A stretch of 64,000 nucleotides of DNA from Paenibacillus illinoisensis NBRC 15959. Its GTDB lineage: Bacteria; Bacillota; Bacilli; Paenibacillales; Paenibacillaceae. Positions within the stretch are counted from its first letter, which is position 1; each line of letters opens with the position of its first letter. The translations under genes and the position numbers were made by a program. The notes under the pieces are model-generated. The model did no database searches, was not told where the DNA came from, and saw only the letters and a list, made by a program, of their open reading frames with translations. The stretch lies in assembly GCF_004000925.1 (NCBI RefSeq), contig NZ_BIME01000002.1, forward strand, positions 620,001 through 684,000, in the 5' to 3' direction. Below are positions 8,330-16,491 of this stretch, in pieces.

Positions 8330-8406
8330 AGTGTTACTCTGAAAGTCTATGTTCAATAATATATTTAATAATAGTCACCATTTAGGTTATAAAGAAAGGT
8401 AACACT
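8330..8406 (+). promoter_or_regulatory. Leader of the ABC-F gene with start-site pairing
   Basis: AGTGTTAC (8330-8337) is the exact complement of GTAACACT (8399-8406), which joins the ribosome site (GAAAGG, 8393-8398) to the ATG at 8407. The 5' arm can instead form a local hairpin with GTAA at 8323-8326. A 12-codon mini-frame (MIPQYILLGKVK, 8272-8310) lies upstream. The arrangement is compatible with translation attenuation, known for some antibiotic-inducible ABC-F genes; unproven here. Confidence 0.35.
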
Positions 8407-10146
8407 ATGATAAAAGTTGATAACTTATCCTTCTCATTTCCGCAAAAAGAACTATATAACAACATTTCATTTACGTTAGAAGAGGCACAACATTGCGCTT
8501 TTATAGGAACAAGTGGCAGTGGGAAAAGTACACTGGTCGATATACTGATAGATCCGGAAAGATATTTGTTCGAGGGCAAGTTAGAGATAGACCCGGAATG
8601 CAGAATAGGGTATGTCAGTCAGTTCTCGCAAGTCGACAAAACGAAAGAAACAACCGTATTTGAATATATCGGAGAAGAATTTATTAAGATACAAGATGAA
8701 ATCACTGCACTGTATGCGGAGATGTCCACCACGTCTGACATGGATTCGCTGATGGAGAAGGTTCAATCGGCTTTGGATGCATTCGAATCGATGGGTGGGG
8801 ATAATTTCGAAAACACCATCAATAAGCAGCTAAACCTGGCCAACCTCATGAAGCTCAAAGATCTTAATATATCCGACGTGAGTGGTGGGGAATTCAAACT
8901 TATTCAAGTGATGAAGGAAATGCTCAATCGTCCAGACTTATTGATTATGGATGAACCCGATGTATTTTTGGACTTTGAAAACCTAAATTCGCTTAAAAAA
9001 TTAATTAATTCCCACAAGGGAATGCTGCTCGTTGTTACGCACAACCGTTATCTATTGAATCATTGTTTCAACAAAATTATTCACCTTGAAAATACGGAAA
9101 TCCAAGAGTTTGACGGGCGATATATCGAGTACAACTTCTCGCTGCTTCAGACTAAGATCGAGCTGCAAGAAATCGCGGTTGCTGAAGCTGAAGAAATAGA
9201 GAGATACGATCACATCATCGACAATCTTAGAGAGATCGCCACGTATAATTCGGAAGCCTCAAGAGGCAGAGCGTTAAAAGCCAGAGTCAAGTTTCAAGAG
9301 AGATTGGAAGCACGTCGGATAAAAGAGCCGTTTGTCGATATCAAGCAGCCGAATATCCGTTTTGGTATCAATAAGGAAATCGAAGACACCGTTGTTCTTA
9401 AAGTCAATCATTATAGCGTTTCCTTTGACGAGTTGCTTTTGGAAAATGTGAACTTCGAGATCAAATCAACAGATAAAGTAGCCCTGATCGGTCCAAATGG
9501 TACCGGGAAAACCACTTTACTCCGTGAAATCTATAAAAACAATCAGGATTCCATTGAAATAAATGATGATGTTAATGTGGCTTATTTATCTCAGCTTCAA
9601 GGTGAAATGCTTAAAGATTCGAATACCATACTACATGATTTCATAGATGCTGGATTTAAAACGTATGATGAGATCAGATCGCATCTTACAGATTATGGAT
9701 TTGAAGGAGAAATCCTTGATCAAAAGATTGAATCATTATCTGGTGGAGAAAAAAACATGCTTCAACTGGCTAAAGTTTCTGGCAGTCAAGCGGGCGTGTT
9801 GCTTCTTGATGAACCGACAAGCCATCTAGACACTTACTCACAAATTGCACTGGAGAAAGCTATTGAAGACTATAAAGGTGCGATTCTCATGATTTCTCAT
9901 GATTTTTATACTGTTGTAAATGGTATGGATTATGTTTTAATCATTGACGATAAAACGATTAGCAAAATGAGTATGCAGGAATTTAGACAGATGATTTATG
10001 CTAGTCATTTTAATAAAGATTATTTAGAAACTGAACAACAGAAAAAATCAGTTGAAATGAAAATAGAATTGGCTTTAAAAGATACTAATTTTGAACTTGC
10101 CAAAGTATTGGTTGATGAGTTAGAAGAGTTAATTAAGTTGCTCTAA
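8407..10146 (+). CDS. ABC-F family ATPase (ribosome-associated)
   Basis: 579 residues with two tandem ATPase domains and no membrane segments, the ABC-F layout. Domain 1 has Walker A GTSGSGKST, signature VSGGEF and Walker B LLIMDEPD; domain 2 has GPNGTGKTT, LSGGEKN and LLLDEPTSHLD. The linker (about 245-310) is long, charged and helical, as in proteins that reach into the ribosomal exit site. Members either act as translation factors or protect ribosomes from antibiotics; which applies here cannot be read from sequence. The signature and Walker B neighbourhood of domain 1 (DEPDVFLDFENL) is unusual. The gene is visibly more AT-rich than its neighbours, lies beside a gene remnant and was probably acquired. 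Confidence 0.88.
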   Translation: MIKVDNLSFSFPQKELYNNISFTLEEAQHCAFIGTSGSGKSTLVDILIDPERYLFEGKLEIDPECRIGYVSQFSQVDKTKETTVFEYIGEEFIKIQDEITALYAEMSTTSDMDSLMEKVQSALDAFESMGGDNFENTINKQLNLANLMKLKDLNISDVSGGEFKLIQVMKEMLNRPDLLIMDEPDVFLDFENLNSLKKLINSHKGMLLVVTHNRYLLNHCFNKIIHLENTEIQEFDGRYIEYNFSLLQTKIELQEIAVAEAEEIERYDHIIDNLREIATYNSEASRGRALKARVKFQERLEARRIKEPFVDIKQPNIRFGINKEIEDTVVLKVNHYSVSFDELLLENVNFEIKSTDKVALIGPNGTGKTTLLREIYKNNQDSIEINDDVNVAYLSQLQGEMLKDSNTILHDFIDAGFKTYDEIRSHLTDYGFEGEILDQKIESLSGGEKNMLQLAKVSGSQAGVLLLDEPTSHLDTYSQIALEKAIEDYKGAILMISHDFYTVVNGMDYVLIIDDKTISKMSMQEFRQMIYASHFNKDYLETEQQKKSVEMKIELALKDTNFELAKVLVDELEELIKLL

Positions 10147-10249
10147 AATGGAATTGTGCCCGCTAGTATCGCGAGGAATATCAAAGGAAAACTGGCGAAG
10201 GAAAAGGAACGAAACGCTTATTTAAGTTTTGTATAGTGACGCAGCAGAA

Positions 10250-10279
10250 ACAAGGGCGGAGTGTATCCGCCCTTGTTTC
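10250..10279. terminator. Hairpin between convergent ABC-F and spore-coat genes
   Basis: ACAAGGGCGG-agtgtat-CCGCCCTTGT is a perfect 10-bp stem with short T-runs on both sides. It probably ends transcription from both directions. Confidence 0.65.
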
Positions 10280-10342
10280 ATTGCTGGATTATGGACACAG
10301 TACACTATGCACTCTGAAGTCTCCGGCAGTGGTTAAACGGTG

Positions 10343-10639
10343 TCAGGACGGAATGTTCATAGCCGTTTGAATGTTTTTCAGATCAAGCTGAATTTGTTCT
10401 GAAATATGGTAAGGGTGGTATAAACCTTGCTGTACCATGTAATTTGATATCTTTTCATGAGAGACTATAGCTTCATCGAGCTGTTTCATCAAAATTTGCT
10501 TGATTTCGGGGGTGGCACATTCAGTCACAGCCATGGCGTAATTTCTGACTCCGCTCTTGGCATTTATCAACAAATCCATTGCGATTACGTCATCAGTAAG
10601 CGTATGAAGGCCTGACATGTGTTCTAATATTGGGTTCAT
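10343..10639 (-). CDS. yraD: CotF-like spore coat protein (YraD-type)
   Basis: 98 residues, entirely helical, with the ferritin-like CotF motif AMDLLINAKSGVRNYAMAVTE and a terminal block QQGLYHPYHISEQIQLDL. It is the last gene of a five-gene minus-strand cassette whose order and sizes (80, 128, 378, 66 and 98 residues) match B. subtilis yraG-yraF-adhB-yraE-yraD. An AGGAGAT ribosome site precedes the start and the gap from the upstream gene is 11 bp. Expected location is the spore coat; the symbol is by cassette synteny. Confidence 0.82.
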   Translation of the reverse strand: MNPILEHMSGLHTLTDDVIAMDLLINAKSGVRNYAMAVTECATPEIKQILMKQLDEAIVSHEKISNYMVQQGLYHPYHISEQIQLDLKNIQTAMNIPS

Positions 10640-10650
10640 TTTTTTATCTC

Positions 10651-10851
10651 CTATACAGTCGCTTTAGACAGCACTTCACCGAGCTCCTGAAGCTGCTGTT
10701 GTGATAATGTCACATCTTGTTGCAAGATTTGCATGAGTTCCGGATCTGTTACCAGAGCTTGCATGGTCTGGGATTTAGTCAAGCAAACCGTCTTGAATGC
10801 AGCTATTTCATGTACCTCAAGCACCTCATGCAATGCGTATTTGGAATTCAT
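10651..10851 (-). CDS. yraE: Small CotF-like spore protein (YraE-type)
   Basis: 66 residues with HEVLEVHEIAAFKTVCLTKSQTMQAL, a helix pair shared with the first gene of the cassette ([24 protein letters not shown] at 12414-12656); both read as N-terminal halves of a CotF-like fold, each followed by a partner with the second half. Ribosome site GGGAGGAC. It lies 31 bp after adhB and 11 bp before the YraD-type gene. Function beyond spore coat association is unknown. Confidence 0.8.
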   Translation of the reverse strand: MNSKYALHEVLEVHEIAAFKTVCLTKSQTMQALVTDPELMQILQQDVTLSQQQLQELGEVLSKATV

Positions 10852-10882
10852 TCGGATTGTCCTCCCAAGTATCTATCCATAT

Positions 10883-12019
10883 TTAAGGCTTTAAGATGAC
10901 TTTAATACAATTGTCCGTTTTTGTATCGAACACTTCATAGCCCCGCTTGGCATCGCTGAGCGGAATGACGTGAGTAACAATGTCGCCGGGGTCCACTTTG
11001 CCAGACGTAACCAACTCGTACATATACGGCATATAGTGAATAACTGGAGCTTGTCCGGAACGGATATTCACGTTTCTCTGCATGATGTCACCGAGCGGGA
11101 AGCCGTTATAACGACCACCGTATACCCCAGTGACTTGGATGGTGCCGCCTTTGCGGACAGCCTGAGAAGCAATGATAAATGCGCTCATGGTGCCGCCTTG
11201 CAGTTTCAAACCGCTGGCTAAATATTCAAGATCACTCATCTTGCCATCCATGCCTACTGCATCAATGACAACATCGGCGCCACCTTTGGTCATTTCCTTG
11301 AGTGTATTGCCAATGTTCTTATCTTGTTCGAAGTTTACGATTTCGACGTTGTTCGTTCGCTTCGCATGCTGCAAGCGGTAATCGACATAGTCAACGGCTA
11401 TGACCCGCTTTGCTCCTTTCAGCCAGCAGAATTTCTGGGCCAGGAGTCCAACTGGGCCGCATCCGAGAACGATGACCGTATCTCCATTTTTTACGCCGGC
11501 ATTATCTACGCTCCAGAATGCCGTGGTCATGGCATCAGCAATCAAGCTTAGCTTTTCGTCCGGTTGTTCGCAGTTCTCAGGAATTTTGAAGTGGGTGAAA
11601 TTGGCAAACGGAACCCGTAAATACTCAGCTTGCCCGCCAGAATATCCGCCCGTCGTTCCCGAGTAGCCGAAATATGCCCCCATATCTCCGTTCTCGTTGG
11701 AATTGTCACATTGGCTTTCCAGCTGGTTTTTGCAATAAAAGCATTCTCCACATGCGATGTTAAACGGGATGATTACACGGTCGCCTTTTTTTAGGTTGGT
11801 CACGCCAGGGCCTACTTCTTCTACGATCCCCATCGGCTCATGTCCGATGACATAGTTCTCCTGAAGGTTAGGGATCATCCCGTGAATAAGATGAAGGTCA
11901 GAACCGCAAATGGCGGTACTGGTGATCTTTACGATCATATCGTCCGGTTTCTCAATCTTCGCATCCGGAACCTCTTTGACCACGACATTTTTAACCCCTT
12001 GATACGTTACCGCCTTCAT
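10883..12019 (-). CDS. adhB: Zinc-dependent alcohol dehydrogenase (AdhB-type)
   Basis: 378 residues of the medium-chain dehydrogenase family. Catalytic-zinc ligands appear in TAICGSDLH and IGHEPMG; the structural zinc site is the cysteine cluster [15 protein letters not shown]; the nucleotide-binding loop is [12 protein letters not shown] followed by Asp in AVDYVD. The overall form is close to the glutathione-independent formaldehyde dehydrogenase-like subgroup. The ATG overlaps the stop of the upstream coat gene (ATGA), so translation is coupled. Being embedded between coat-protein genes suggests use in or on the spore; the physiological alcohol or aldehyde is not known. Confidence 0.9.
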   Translation of the reverse strand: MKAVTYQGVKNVVVKEVPDAKIEKPDDMIVKITSTAICGSDLHLIHGMIPNLQENYVIGHEPMGIVEEVGPGVTNLKKGDRVIIPFNIACGECFYCKNQLESQCDNSNENGDMGAYFGYSGTTGGYSGGQAEYLRVPFANFTHFKIPENCEQPDEKLSLIADAMTTAFWSVDNAGVKNGDTVIVLGCGPVGLLAQKFCWLKGAKRVIAVDYVDYRLQHAKRTNNVEIVNFEQDKNIGNTLKEMTKGGADVVIDAVGMDGKMSDLEYLASGLKLQGGTMSAFIIASQAVRKGGTIQVTGVYGGRYNGFPLGDIMQRNVNIRSGQAPVIHYMPYMYELVTSGKVDPGDIVTHVIPLSDAKRGYEVFDTKTDNCIKVILKP

Positions 12020-12402
12020 GCTTTATGTCCTCCAATATGTTCATCTGGGGTCCGATCAAACATCCCTTTACGCGACGTATCTCCCGGGAACAGATTCATC
12101 TGCCCGATCATTACCGTATTATTGGCCGATAGCTGGTCGAGTTGGTACTGTTCATTCAGCTCGTAAGGATGGAACCACTTTTTGCGAATCATGAGCTCCG
12201 AGATTTCCTGGTGCATTGCAATCCCTTGTTTAAGCTGAGTGTGCAGAAGGGCTCTTACATCTGGTGAAGCCGTTTCCGTCAGGGCGATAGACAGATTACG
12301 TACACCTTCCTTGGCACGAATAAGGAAGTCCATGGCAAAAGTCATATCTGCCATTTCCGGCATATTTAATGAGTTAATCGGGTCTAAATAATCGGTATTC
12401 AT
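12016..12402 (-). CDS. yraF: CotF-like spore coat protein (YraF-type)
   Basis: 128 residues with the same helical motif as the YraD-type protein: [22 protein letters not shown], then a [18 protein letters not shown] block, plus a 30-residue polar tail absent from the shorter paralogue. Ribosome site AAGGGGAG. It starts 11 bp after the YraG-type gene and overlaps adhB by 4 nt. The YraE+YraD pair looks like a duplication of the YraG+YraF pair around adhB. Confidence 0.82.
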   Translation of the reverse strand: MNTDYLDPINSLNMPEMADMTFAMDFLIRAKEGVRNLSIALTETASPDVRALLHTQLKQGIAMHQEISELMIRKKWFHPYELNEQYQLDQLSANNTVMIGQMNLFPGDTSRKGMFDRTPDEHIGGHKA

Positions 12403-12413
12403 TTGAGCTCCCC

Positions 12414-12656
12414 TTAATGTGTTATAGGTGTCGGACTACTCGGAACAGGTGCTTGGAAAGGAGCTTTCGCGTAGATTGCTTGCAGCTCGGCGATCTGTTG
12501 TATGGACTCAGTGACGTCTTTCTGCATTAAAGCTTTTAGCTCTTGGTCAAAGACCAGGCCTTGCATCAGTTTTGACTTAGCGATGCATAGCGTTTTAAAG
12601 TTTAAAGCTTCATGCAGTTCCATCGATTCGTGCGGCGCTAGTGTTGGTTTGTTCAT
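12414..12656 (-). CDS. yraG: Small CotF-like spore protein (YraG-type), first gene of the cassette
   Basis: 80 residues: helical segment [21 protein letters not shown], then [17 protein letters not shown] and a proline-rich tail. A very strong ribosome site (AAAGGAGGTGATC) lies 8 nt before the ATG. As the first gene after a sporulation-type promoter it should be expressed in the developing spore, which in B. subtilis is reported for this cassette. Confidence 0.8.
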   Translation of the reverse strand: MNKPTLAPHESMELHEALNFKTLCIAKSKLMQGLVFDQELKALMQKDVTESIQQIAELQAIYAKAPFQAPVPSSPTPITH

Positions 12657-12688
12657 GGAGAAATGATCACCTCCTTTTTCATTAGCGT

Positions 12689-12717
12689 TAGATTTTCCAA
12701 CGAATCGGATCTTATAC
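12689..12717 (-). promoter_or_regulatory. Candidate sigma-F/sigma-G promoter of the coat/adhB cassette
   Basis: On the minus strand GTATA (12713-12717) fits the forespore -35 pattern GywTA; 14 bp later GGAAAATCTA (12689-12698) fits GGnrAnAnTw with one mismatch. It is placed about 35 bp before the first start codon. Assignment rests on consensus matching only. Confidence 0.4.
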
Positions 12718-12767
12718 TAAAATGGATTGCGGGAGATGGGAGATCCGAATATTCCCATACAGTTGCA

Positions 12768-12800
12768 GGAATATAAACAAAATCATAATCCGATACTTAT
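12768..12800 (+). promoter_or_regulatory. Weak forespore-type promoter candidate, divergent
   Basis: GGAATA (12768-12773), 17 bp, then CGATACTTA resembles sigma-G hexamers (TGMATA / CATWMTA) imperfectly. It would drive the small gene at 12842, divergent from the coat cassette. Confidence 0.25.
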
Positions 12801-12841
12801 TTCTGTTTTAAATGATTTTGAAATAGGGAGGAGGACTCACT

Positions 12842-13117
12842 GTGCCCAATAAAAACAAAATTGATCTAGCCACCGAAAATGCAAGAAAACCGGCAGAAGG
12901 TGCCCTTAACTCGAGTGGAAATACACTGGAGCAGCATGCATCTAATGCGGTTTCTGAGGTGCAGACGGCTTTAAATCAGGCAATAAGCTCGTTAAATGAA
13001 TCTAATGCAACAAATTCACAAGCGCTGGAAAAAGCCCGGCAGCAATTGACCCGAGCAGATGAATTTTTAGATCAAGCGCAAACTTCCGCAAACGCATTAC
13101 GTCTCCCGGACCAATAA
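12842..13117 (+). CDS. Small hydrophilic helical protein, unknown function
   Basis: 91 residues, starting at GTG with GGAGGAGG upstream. The middle (about 30-75) is rich in A, Q, N, S and E with heptad-like spacing (VQTALNQAISSLNES, ALEKARQQLTRADEFL), suggesting an amphipathic helix or coiled coil. No signal peptide or known motif. It stands back to back with the spore coat cassette, and a forespore-like promoter candidate precedes it, so it may be a spore protein; that is inference. Confidence 0.65.
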   Translation: MPNKNKIDLATENARKPAEGALNSSGNTLEQHASNAVSEVQTALNQAISSLNESNATNSQALEKARQQLTRADEFLDQAQTSANALRLPDQ

Positions 13118-13422
13118 TAAAACGGTGCTGGTACTGATAAGCTTGGCAGCGTTTTTCTTTCTATTCCGTATTTTCTCCGAAACTCTCTGCATGGGGATTT
13201 ACCCTGCGTTGACGATCGGAGGAAGCAATTTTCCTAGAACACATATCGTTACGGTCAACATGCTTCGGCTTACGCCGAAGTTTTTTGTATTTTTAGATGT
13301 ATCGGACAATTTCAAAATCACGGTTGATAAAGAATGATTAAGGGCCAGGCATTAGAAAAAGTCTTGAACATAATTATAGGTAATATCTATCCAACTATGT
13401 TGAGGAGGACATCATACAGCCT
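13118..13422. other. Gap of about 300 bp before the MRJP-like gene
   Basis: Apart from the terminator at 13263-13286 and the AGGAGG at 13403-13408 I see nothing functional. Open frames here lack ribosome sites and are probably chance. Confidence 0.5.
13263..13286 (+). terminator. Terminator downstream of the small helical protein gene
   Basis: CTTCGGC-ttac-GCCGAAG followed by TTTTTT. It lies about 145 bp past the stop at 13117. Confidence 0.8.
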
Positions 13423-14508
13423 ATGTTACCTATGGAAGAATATTTTGGTAAGCTAGAACTCGTTCATTCCTTTTACGGGGCTATGCCTACAGGCGTTAGT
13501 GTATCCGAAACCGGGCGAATCTTTATTTGCTTTCCGAAATGGGGAGATGACGTTAGATTTACGGTAGCGGAAATTGTTGAGGGACAGCTGCAGCCTTATC
13601 CTAATGTAGAAACGAATTTGATCAACCCATTGAATCTCGCGATGTCCTTCATTAGTGTGCAAAGTGTTGTTGCAGATGGAAGGGGAGCCCTGTGGGTACT
13701 GGACACGGCTGCACCAAATTTTTCTGAGCCCATTATAGGAGGGGCAAAATTAGTCGCGGTAGATTTAGAAACAAACACAATAAGAAAAGTTTATACATTT
13801 GCAGATGATGTGGTCCTGCCGACAACGTATCTGAATGATGTCCGATTTGACTTTCGTGTAGGTAACGCAGGTTACGCCTATATAACGGATTCTTCTTCCA
13901 ATGGTCCCGGCGCTATTATCGTCGTAAATCTAGAAAACGGCAATGCGTATAGACGGTTGCATGGAGCAAGCTCAACCTCACCCGATCCGTATTTTGTACC
14001 GAAAGTGGAAGGTAAAATTTTGATGAATCGAAACGCAGATGGTTCGACATCTCCCTTTCGCTTGGCCTCTGATGGGATAGCCAATTCCCCTGATGGAAAA
14101 ATGTTATTCTATTGTCCATTAACCAGTCGCCAGCTATACTCGATCTCAACAGAATCGTTAAGAGACAGAACGATACCGGATTTCAAGTTAAGTGATCTTG
14201 TGCAGTATTGGGGAGAGAAGGGTGCATCTGATGGGATGATCACGGACGCAAAAGGAAACGTGTATGCTGGAGATTATGAAAACGATAGTATTCGAAAGAT
14301 ATTGCCGAATGGAATCATGGAAACCATCGCCCATGATCCCCGAATTTTATGGCCAGATACGTTTTCTATTGGACCGGATCAATACTTATATGTAATTGTG
14401 AACCAATTACATAGACAGGCAAGATTTCATTATGGAAAAGACCTGCGAATAAAACCGTATAGTTTACTACGTTTGAAAATTGATGAATTACCTGCACCTA
14501 CTTTTTGA
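13423..14508 (+). CDS. Yellow/major-royal-jelly-protein-like beta-propeller protein
   Basis: 361 residues. The order of segments MPTGVSVSETGRIFICFPKWGDD, VQSVVADGRGALWVLDTA, LNDVRFDF with AYITDSS, LASDGIANSPDGKMLFYCPLT and DAKGNVYAGDYENDSI follows the six-bladed propeller of the Yellow/MRJP family, also distantly like SMP-30 lactonases. Each blade carries a G-R/K-G-N-x-Y/W-like strand. No signal peptide, so probably cytosolic. AGGAGG is 14 nt from the ATG, unusually far, so the exact start is uncertain. The family is best known from insects; bacterial members have no assigned reaction. Confidence 0.75.
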   Translation: MLPMEEYFGKLELVHSFYGAMPTGVSVSETGRIFICFPKWGDDVRFTVAEIVEGQLQPYPNVETNLINPLNLAMSFISVQSVVADGRGALWVLDTAAPNFSEPIIGGAKLVAVDLETNTIRKVYTFADDVVLPTTYLNDVRFDFRVGNAGYAYITDSSSNGPGAIIVVNLENGNAYRRLHGASSTSPDPYFVPKVEGKILMNRNADGSTSPFRLASDGIANSPDGKMLFYCPLTSRQLYSISTESLRDRTIPDFKLSDLVQYWGEKGASDGMITDAKGNVYAGDYENDSIRKILPNGIMETIAHDPRILWPDTFSIGPDQYLYVIVNQLHRQARFHYGKDLRIKPYSLLRLKIDELPAPTF

Positions 14509-14601
14509 TAAATAGAACCCATTAAAACGAAATGAGGCAGTGTTTCACCATGTTGTGATCTCAAACGGGATGATCATGGTCATAGGAGTATAGCCTTGTC
14601 A

Positions 14602-14630
14602 TGGACATACGTGTATAGCACTGCTATAAT
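14602..14630 (+). promoter_or_regulatory. Sigma-A promoter with embedded TetR operator
   Basis: TGGACA (14602-14607), 17 bp, then TATAAT (14625-14630). The 15-bp palindrome TATAGCACTGCTATA (14614-14628) covers the spacer and the -10 box. The same palindrome family recurs three times before the SDR gene at 15573. The expected transcription start falls at or within a few bases of the ATG at 14638. Confidence 0.75.
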
Positions 14631-14637
14631 AGAGGTT

Positions 14638-15213
14638 ATGAACACATATGACAAAATATTAGCAGCTGCTCTTAAGGTACTCGAAGAAGAGGGCGGAGCC
14701 CAATTTTCGACGCGAGCTGTCACTTCGATCGCGCAGGTTACGGCACCTACACTCTACCACCATTTCGGTAATGCAGATGGACTCCTGAGTGCAGCTATAG
14801 TGGAAGCGTTCAAACAGTTATTCGAAAGCAAAATTGCCGCAGTGGAGTCCCCAATTCCAGAGATGGCGCTTCGTCAGGGGTGGGATGACTATGTCCGCTT
14901 CGCGGCAGCCCGTCCTCGGATATATGCGGCAATGATGGGGCGGCTGCTTGAGGGCGCCCATATCGAAGCGGCAGATCAGTCATACCAAGCACTGGTGCAA
15001 AATGTTCAAAGAGTTGCTGCCGCAGGAAAACTGGCTGTTTCAGACGAAGCTGCAGCAGATCTGGTCTGGGCTTCAGCCAATACGGCCTCTTGGCTGTATG
15101 TGACGTCCCAAATACGCAAGGCACCCCCACCCCAGCCTCACGTCGTTGATCTCATTCGAGAAAGTGTGATGCAGATCATCTTGATCCCAATGCCGGACTC
15201 CGGTTCAAAATGA
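14638..15213 (+). CDS. TetR-family repressor
   Basis: 191 residues starting MNTYDKILAAALKVLEEEGG. The helix-turn-helix is FSTRAVTSIAQVTAPTLYHHFGN, followed by a ligand-binding helical domain of ordinary length. A longer in-frame opening from 14596 would overlap the promoter, so ATG 14638 is the start. With the -10 box ending 8 nt earlier, the mRNA may be leaderless. It should repress itself through the operator at 14614 and the SDR gene through the operators at 15474-15535. Two terminators separate it from the SDR gene. The inducer is unknown. Confidence 0.88.
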   Translation: MNTYDKILAAALKVLEEEGGAQFSTRAVTSIAQVTAPTLYHHFGNADGLLSAAIVEAFKQLFESKIAAVESPIPEMALRQGWDDYVRFAAARPRIYAAMMGRLLEGAHIEAADQSYQALVQNVQRVAAAGKLAVSDEAAADLVWASANTASWLYVTSQIRKAPPPQPHVVDLIRESVMQIILIPMPDSGSK

Positions 15214-15243
15214 GGGATCGATGACAGAGCCTGGAGACTCCAG

Positions 15244-15273
15244 ACAAAGCCCCAATGTGGGCTTTGTTTTGTT
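15244..15273 (+). terminator. Terminator after the TetR gene
   Basis: ACAAAGCCC-caatgt-GGGCTTTGT followed by TTTGTTT, starting 30 bp after the stop. Confidence 0.75.
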
Positions 15274-15314
15274 TCATGGTAAATGATGAAGGACCACAAA
15301 TAGAGGCACATAAG

Positions 15315-15348
15315 AGATCGCCTATCCAAGCAGGATGGCGATCTTTTT
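15315..15348 (+). terminator. Second, tandem terminator
   Basis: AGATCGCC-t-ATCC / GGAT-GGCGATCT followed by TTTT. With the preceding hairpin it insulates the repressor from the SDR promoter. Confidence 0.7.
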
Positions 15349-15473
15349 CAATTCAGAGGGATTCGATGATCTCTTTCCTCACGCCACGGTATCTCGTAAG
15401 CATCGAAGTAACTCACGTTGCGCCCGTCATTAATGATGTTCAGGTCGCAGGAGGATCACAATATAAAAAAATA

Positions 15474-15535
15474 TATAGCACCGCTATAGACAGCTCTGTA
15501 TAGCGGTGCTATAATGACCGTATAACAGTGCTATA
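15474..15535 (+). promoter_or_regulatory. SDR promoter with three TetR operators
   Basis: Three related palindromes: TATAGCACCGCTATA (15474-15488), TATAGCGGTGCTATA (15499-15513) and TATAACAGTGCTATA (15521-15535), with start spacings of 25 and 22 bp. TAGACA (15487-15492), 17 bp and TATAAT (15510-15515) form a sigma-A promoter. The operators touch the -35, cover the -10 and cover the start point, an arrangement expected for tight repression. Confidence 0.75.
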
Positions 15536-15572
15536 CAGTGATTCATAACTTATTAAACTCAGGAGGTTTACA

Positions 15573-16424
15573 ATGCCATATAAAACTCAAGAAATGGTTG
15601 TCGTCACAGGTACTTCAAGTGGAATCGGCAGGGCTACCGCGGAGCAGCTCGCCGCTGAAGGATTTCACGTTTTAGCAGGGGTTCGCCGTCAGGAAGATGC
15701 CGACAAAATCAAACAAAAAAATATCGAACCGGTGATTCTCGATATTACCGCTATCGACACACTAAGGGCGCTGGCCGAACGAGTGGAGCAAGATCCGCTT
15801 GGTCGCCCGCTCCGCGCAGTGGTCAACAATGCCGGCATTGCCGTTAATGCACCTCTTGAGATGGTTCCGCTTGATGAATTACGCCGTCAGATCGAAGTCA
15901 GCGTGATCGGGCAAGTTGCGGTTATTCAGGCGCTTACTCCCGCCTTGCTGAAGAGCAGCGGACGCGTAGTGAATATCGGATCCGTTGGTGGCAAAATCTC
16001 CATGCCCGGTTTCGGAATTTATTCAGCTGCAAAATACGCGATGGAAGCGATCAATGACAGCCTCCGCAGAGAGATGTCCTCGTTCGGACTCAATGTTATC
16101 ATGATTACTCCGGGCGGTGTCAGCACCAGCCTGTCGGAGAAAGGGGTTACGACAGCCAATCGGCTGTCCAAGTTGATGACTCCCGATCAGCACAGACGCC
16201 ATGGTCGTCTTTTTGACGCCGTGAAGGCGCAGGCTGAATCGTGGGCAACGAGCGGTATTCCTCCTAAGAAAGTGGCAGAAGTGGTTTCACGAGCCATCCA
16301 CGCAAGTAATCCGCGCACCCGATATACGGCTGGCCGAGATTCGGCTCTGCTGACCCGACTGGTTCGTATTCTCCCGGATAAACTTCTCGACCGGATGCTC
16401 CGCAGCCAGATGAAGCTGCAGTAA
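15573..16424 (+). CDS. Short-chain dehydrogenase/reductase under TetR control
   Basis: 283 residues of the classical SDR family. Cofactor motif VTGTSSGIGRAT near the N-terminus, NNAG at about residue 85, catalytic Ser in NIGSVGG and YSAAK for Tyr and Lys. The C-terminal extension (about 230-283) is basic and amphipathic, ending RILPDKLLDRMLRSQMKLQ, like SDRs acting on lipids or hydrophobic alcohols. Ribosome site AGGAGG. It is the probable target of the adjacent TetR protein and is followed within 70 bp by an antibiotic-biosynthesis-monooxygenase-type gene, suggesting detoxification of reactive carbonyls or quinones. Substrate unknown. Confidence 0.88.
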   Translation: MPYKTQEMVVVTGTSSGIGRATAEQLAAEGFHVLAGVRRQEDADKIKQKNIEPVILDITAIDTLRALAERVEQDPLGRPLRAVVNNAGIAVNAPLEMVPLDELRRQIEVSVIGQVAVIQALTPALLKSSGRVVNIGSVGGKISMPGFGIYSAAKYAMEAINDSLRREMSSFGLNVIMITPGGVSTSLSEKGVTTANRLSKLMTPDQHRRHGRLFDAVKAQAESWATSGIPPKKVAEVVSRAIHASNPRTRYTAGRDSALLTRLVRILPDKLLDRMLRSQMKLQ

Positions 16425-16491
16425 CGGGAGTATGACTGATGTCACAACAACCGTTTGAACATGCATTATTAATAACTTAGGAGGAATCAAC

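Noticed and set aside
13125..13337. A 70-codon frame starting with a hydrophobic stretch
   Set aside because: It runs through the terminator at 13263-13286, has no ribosome site and shows no family features.
14596..14637. Longer TetR opening frame from 14596
   Set aside because: It would begin inside the promoter and read through the operator; the natural N-terminus is at 14638.
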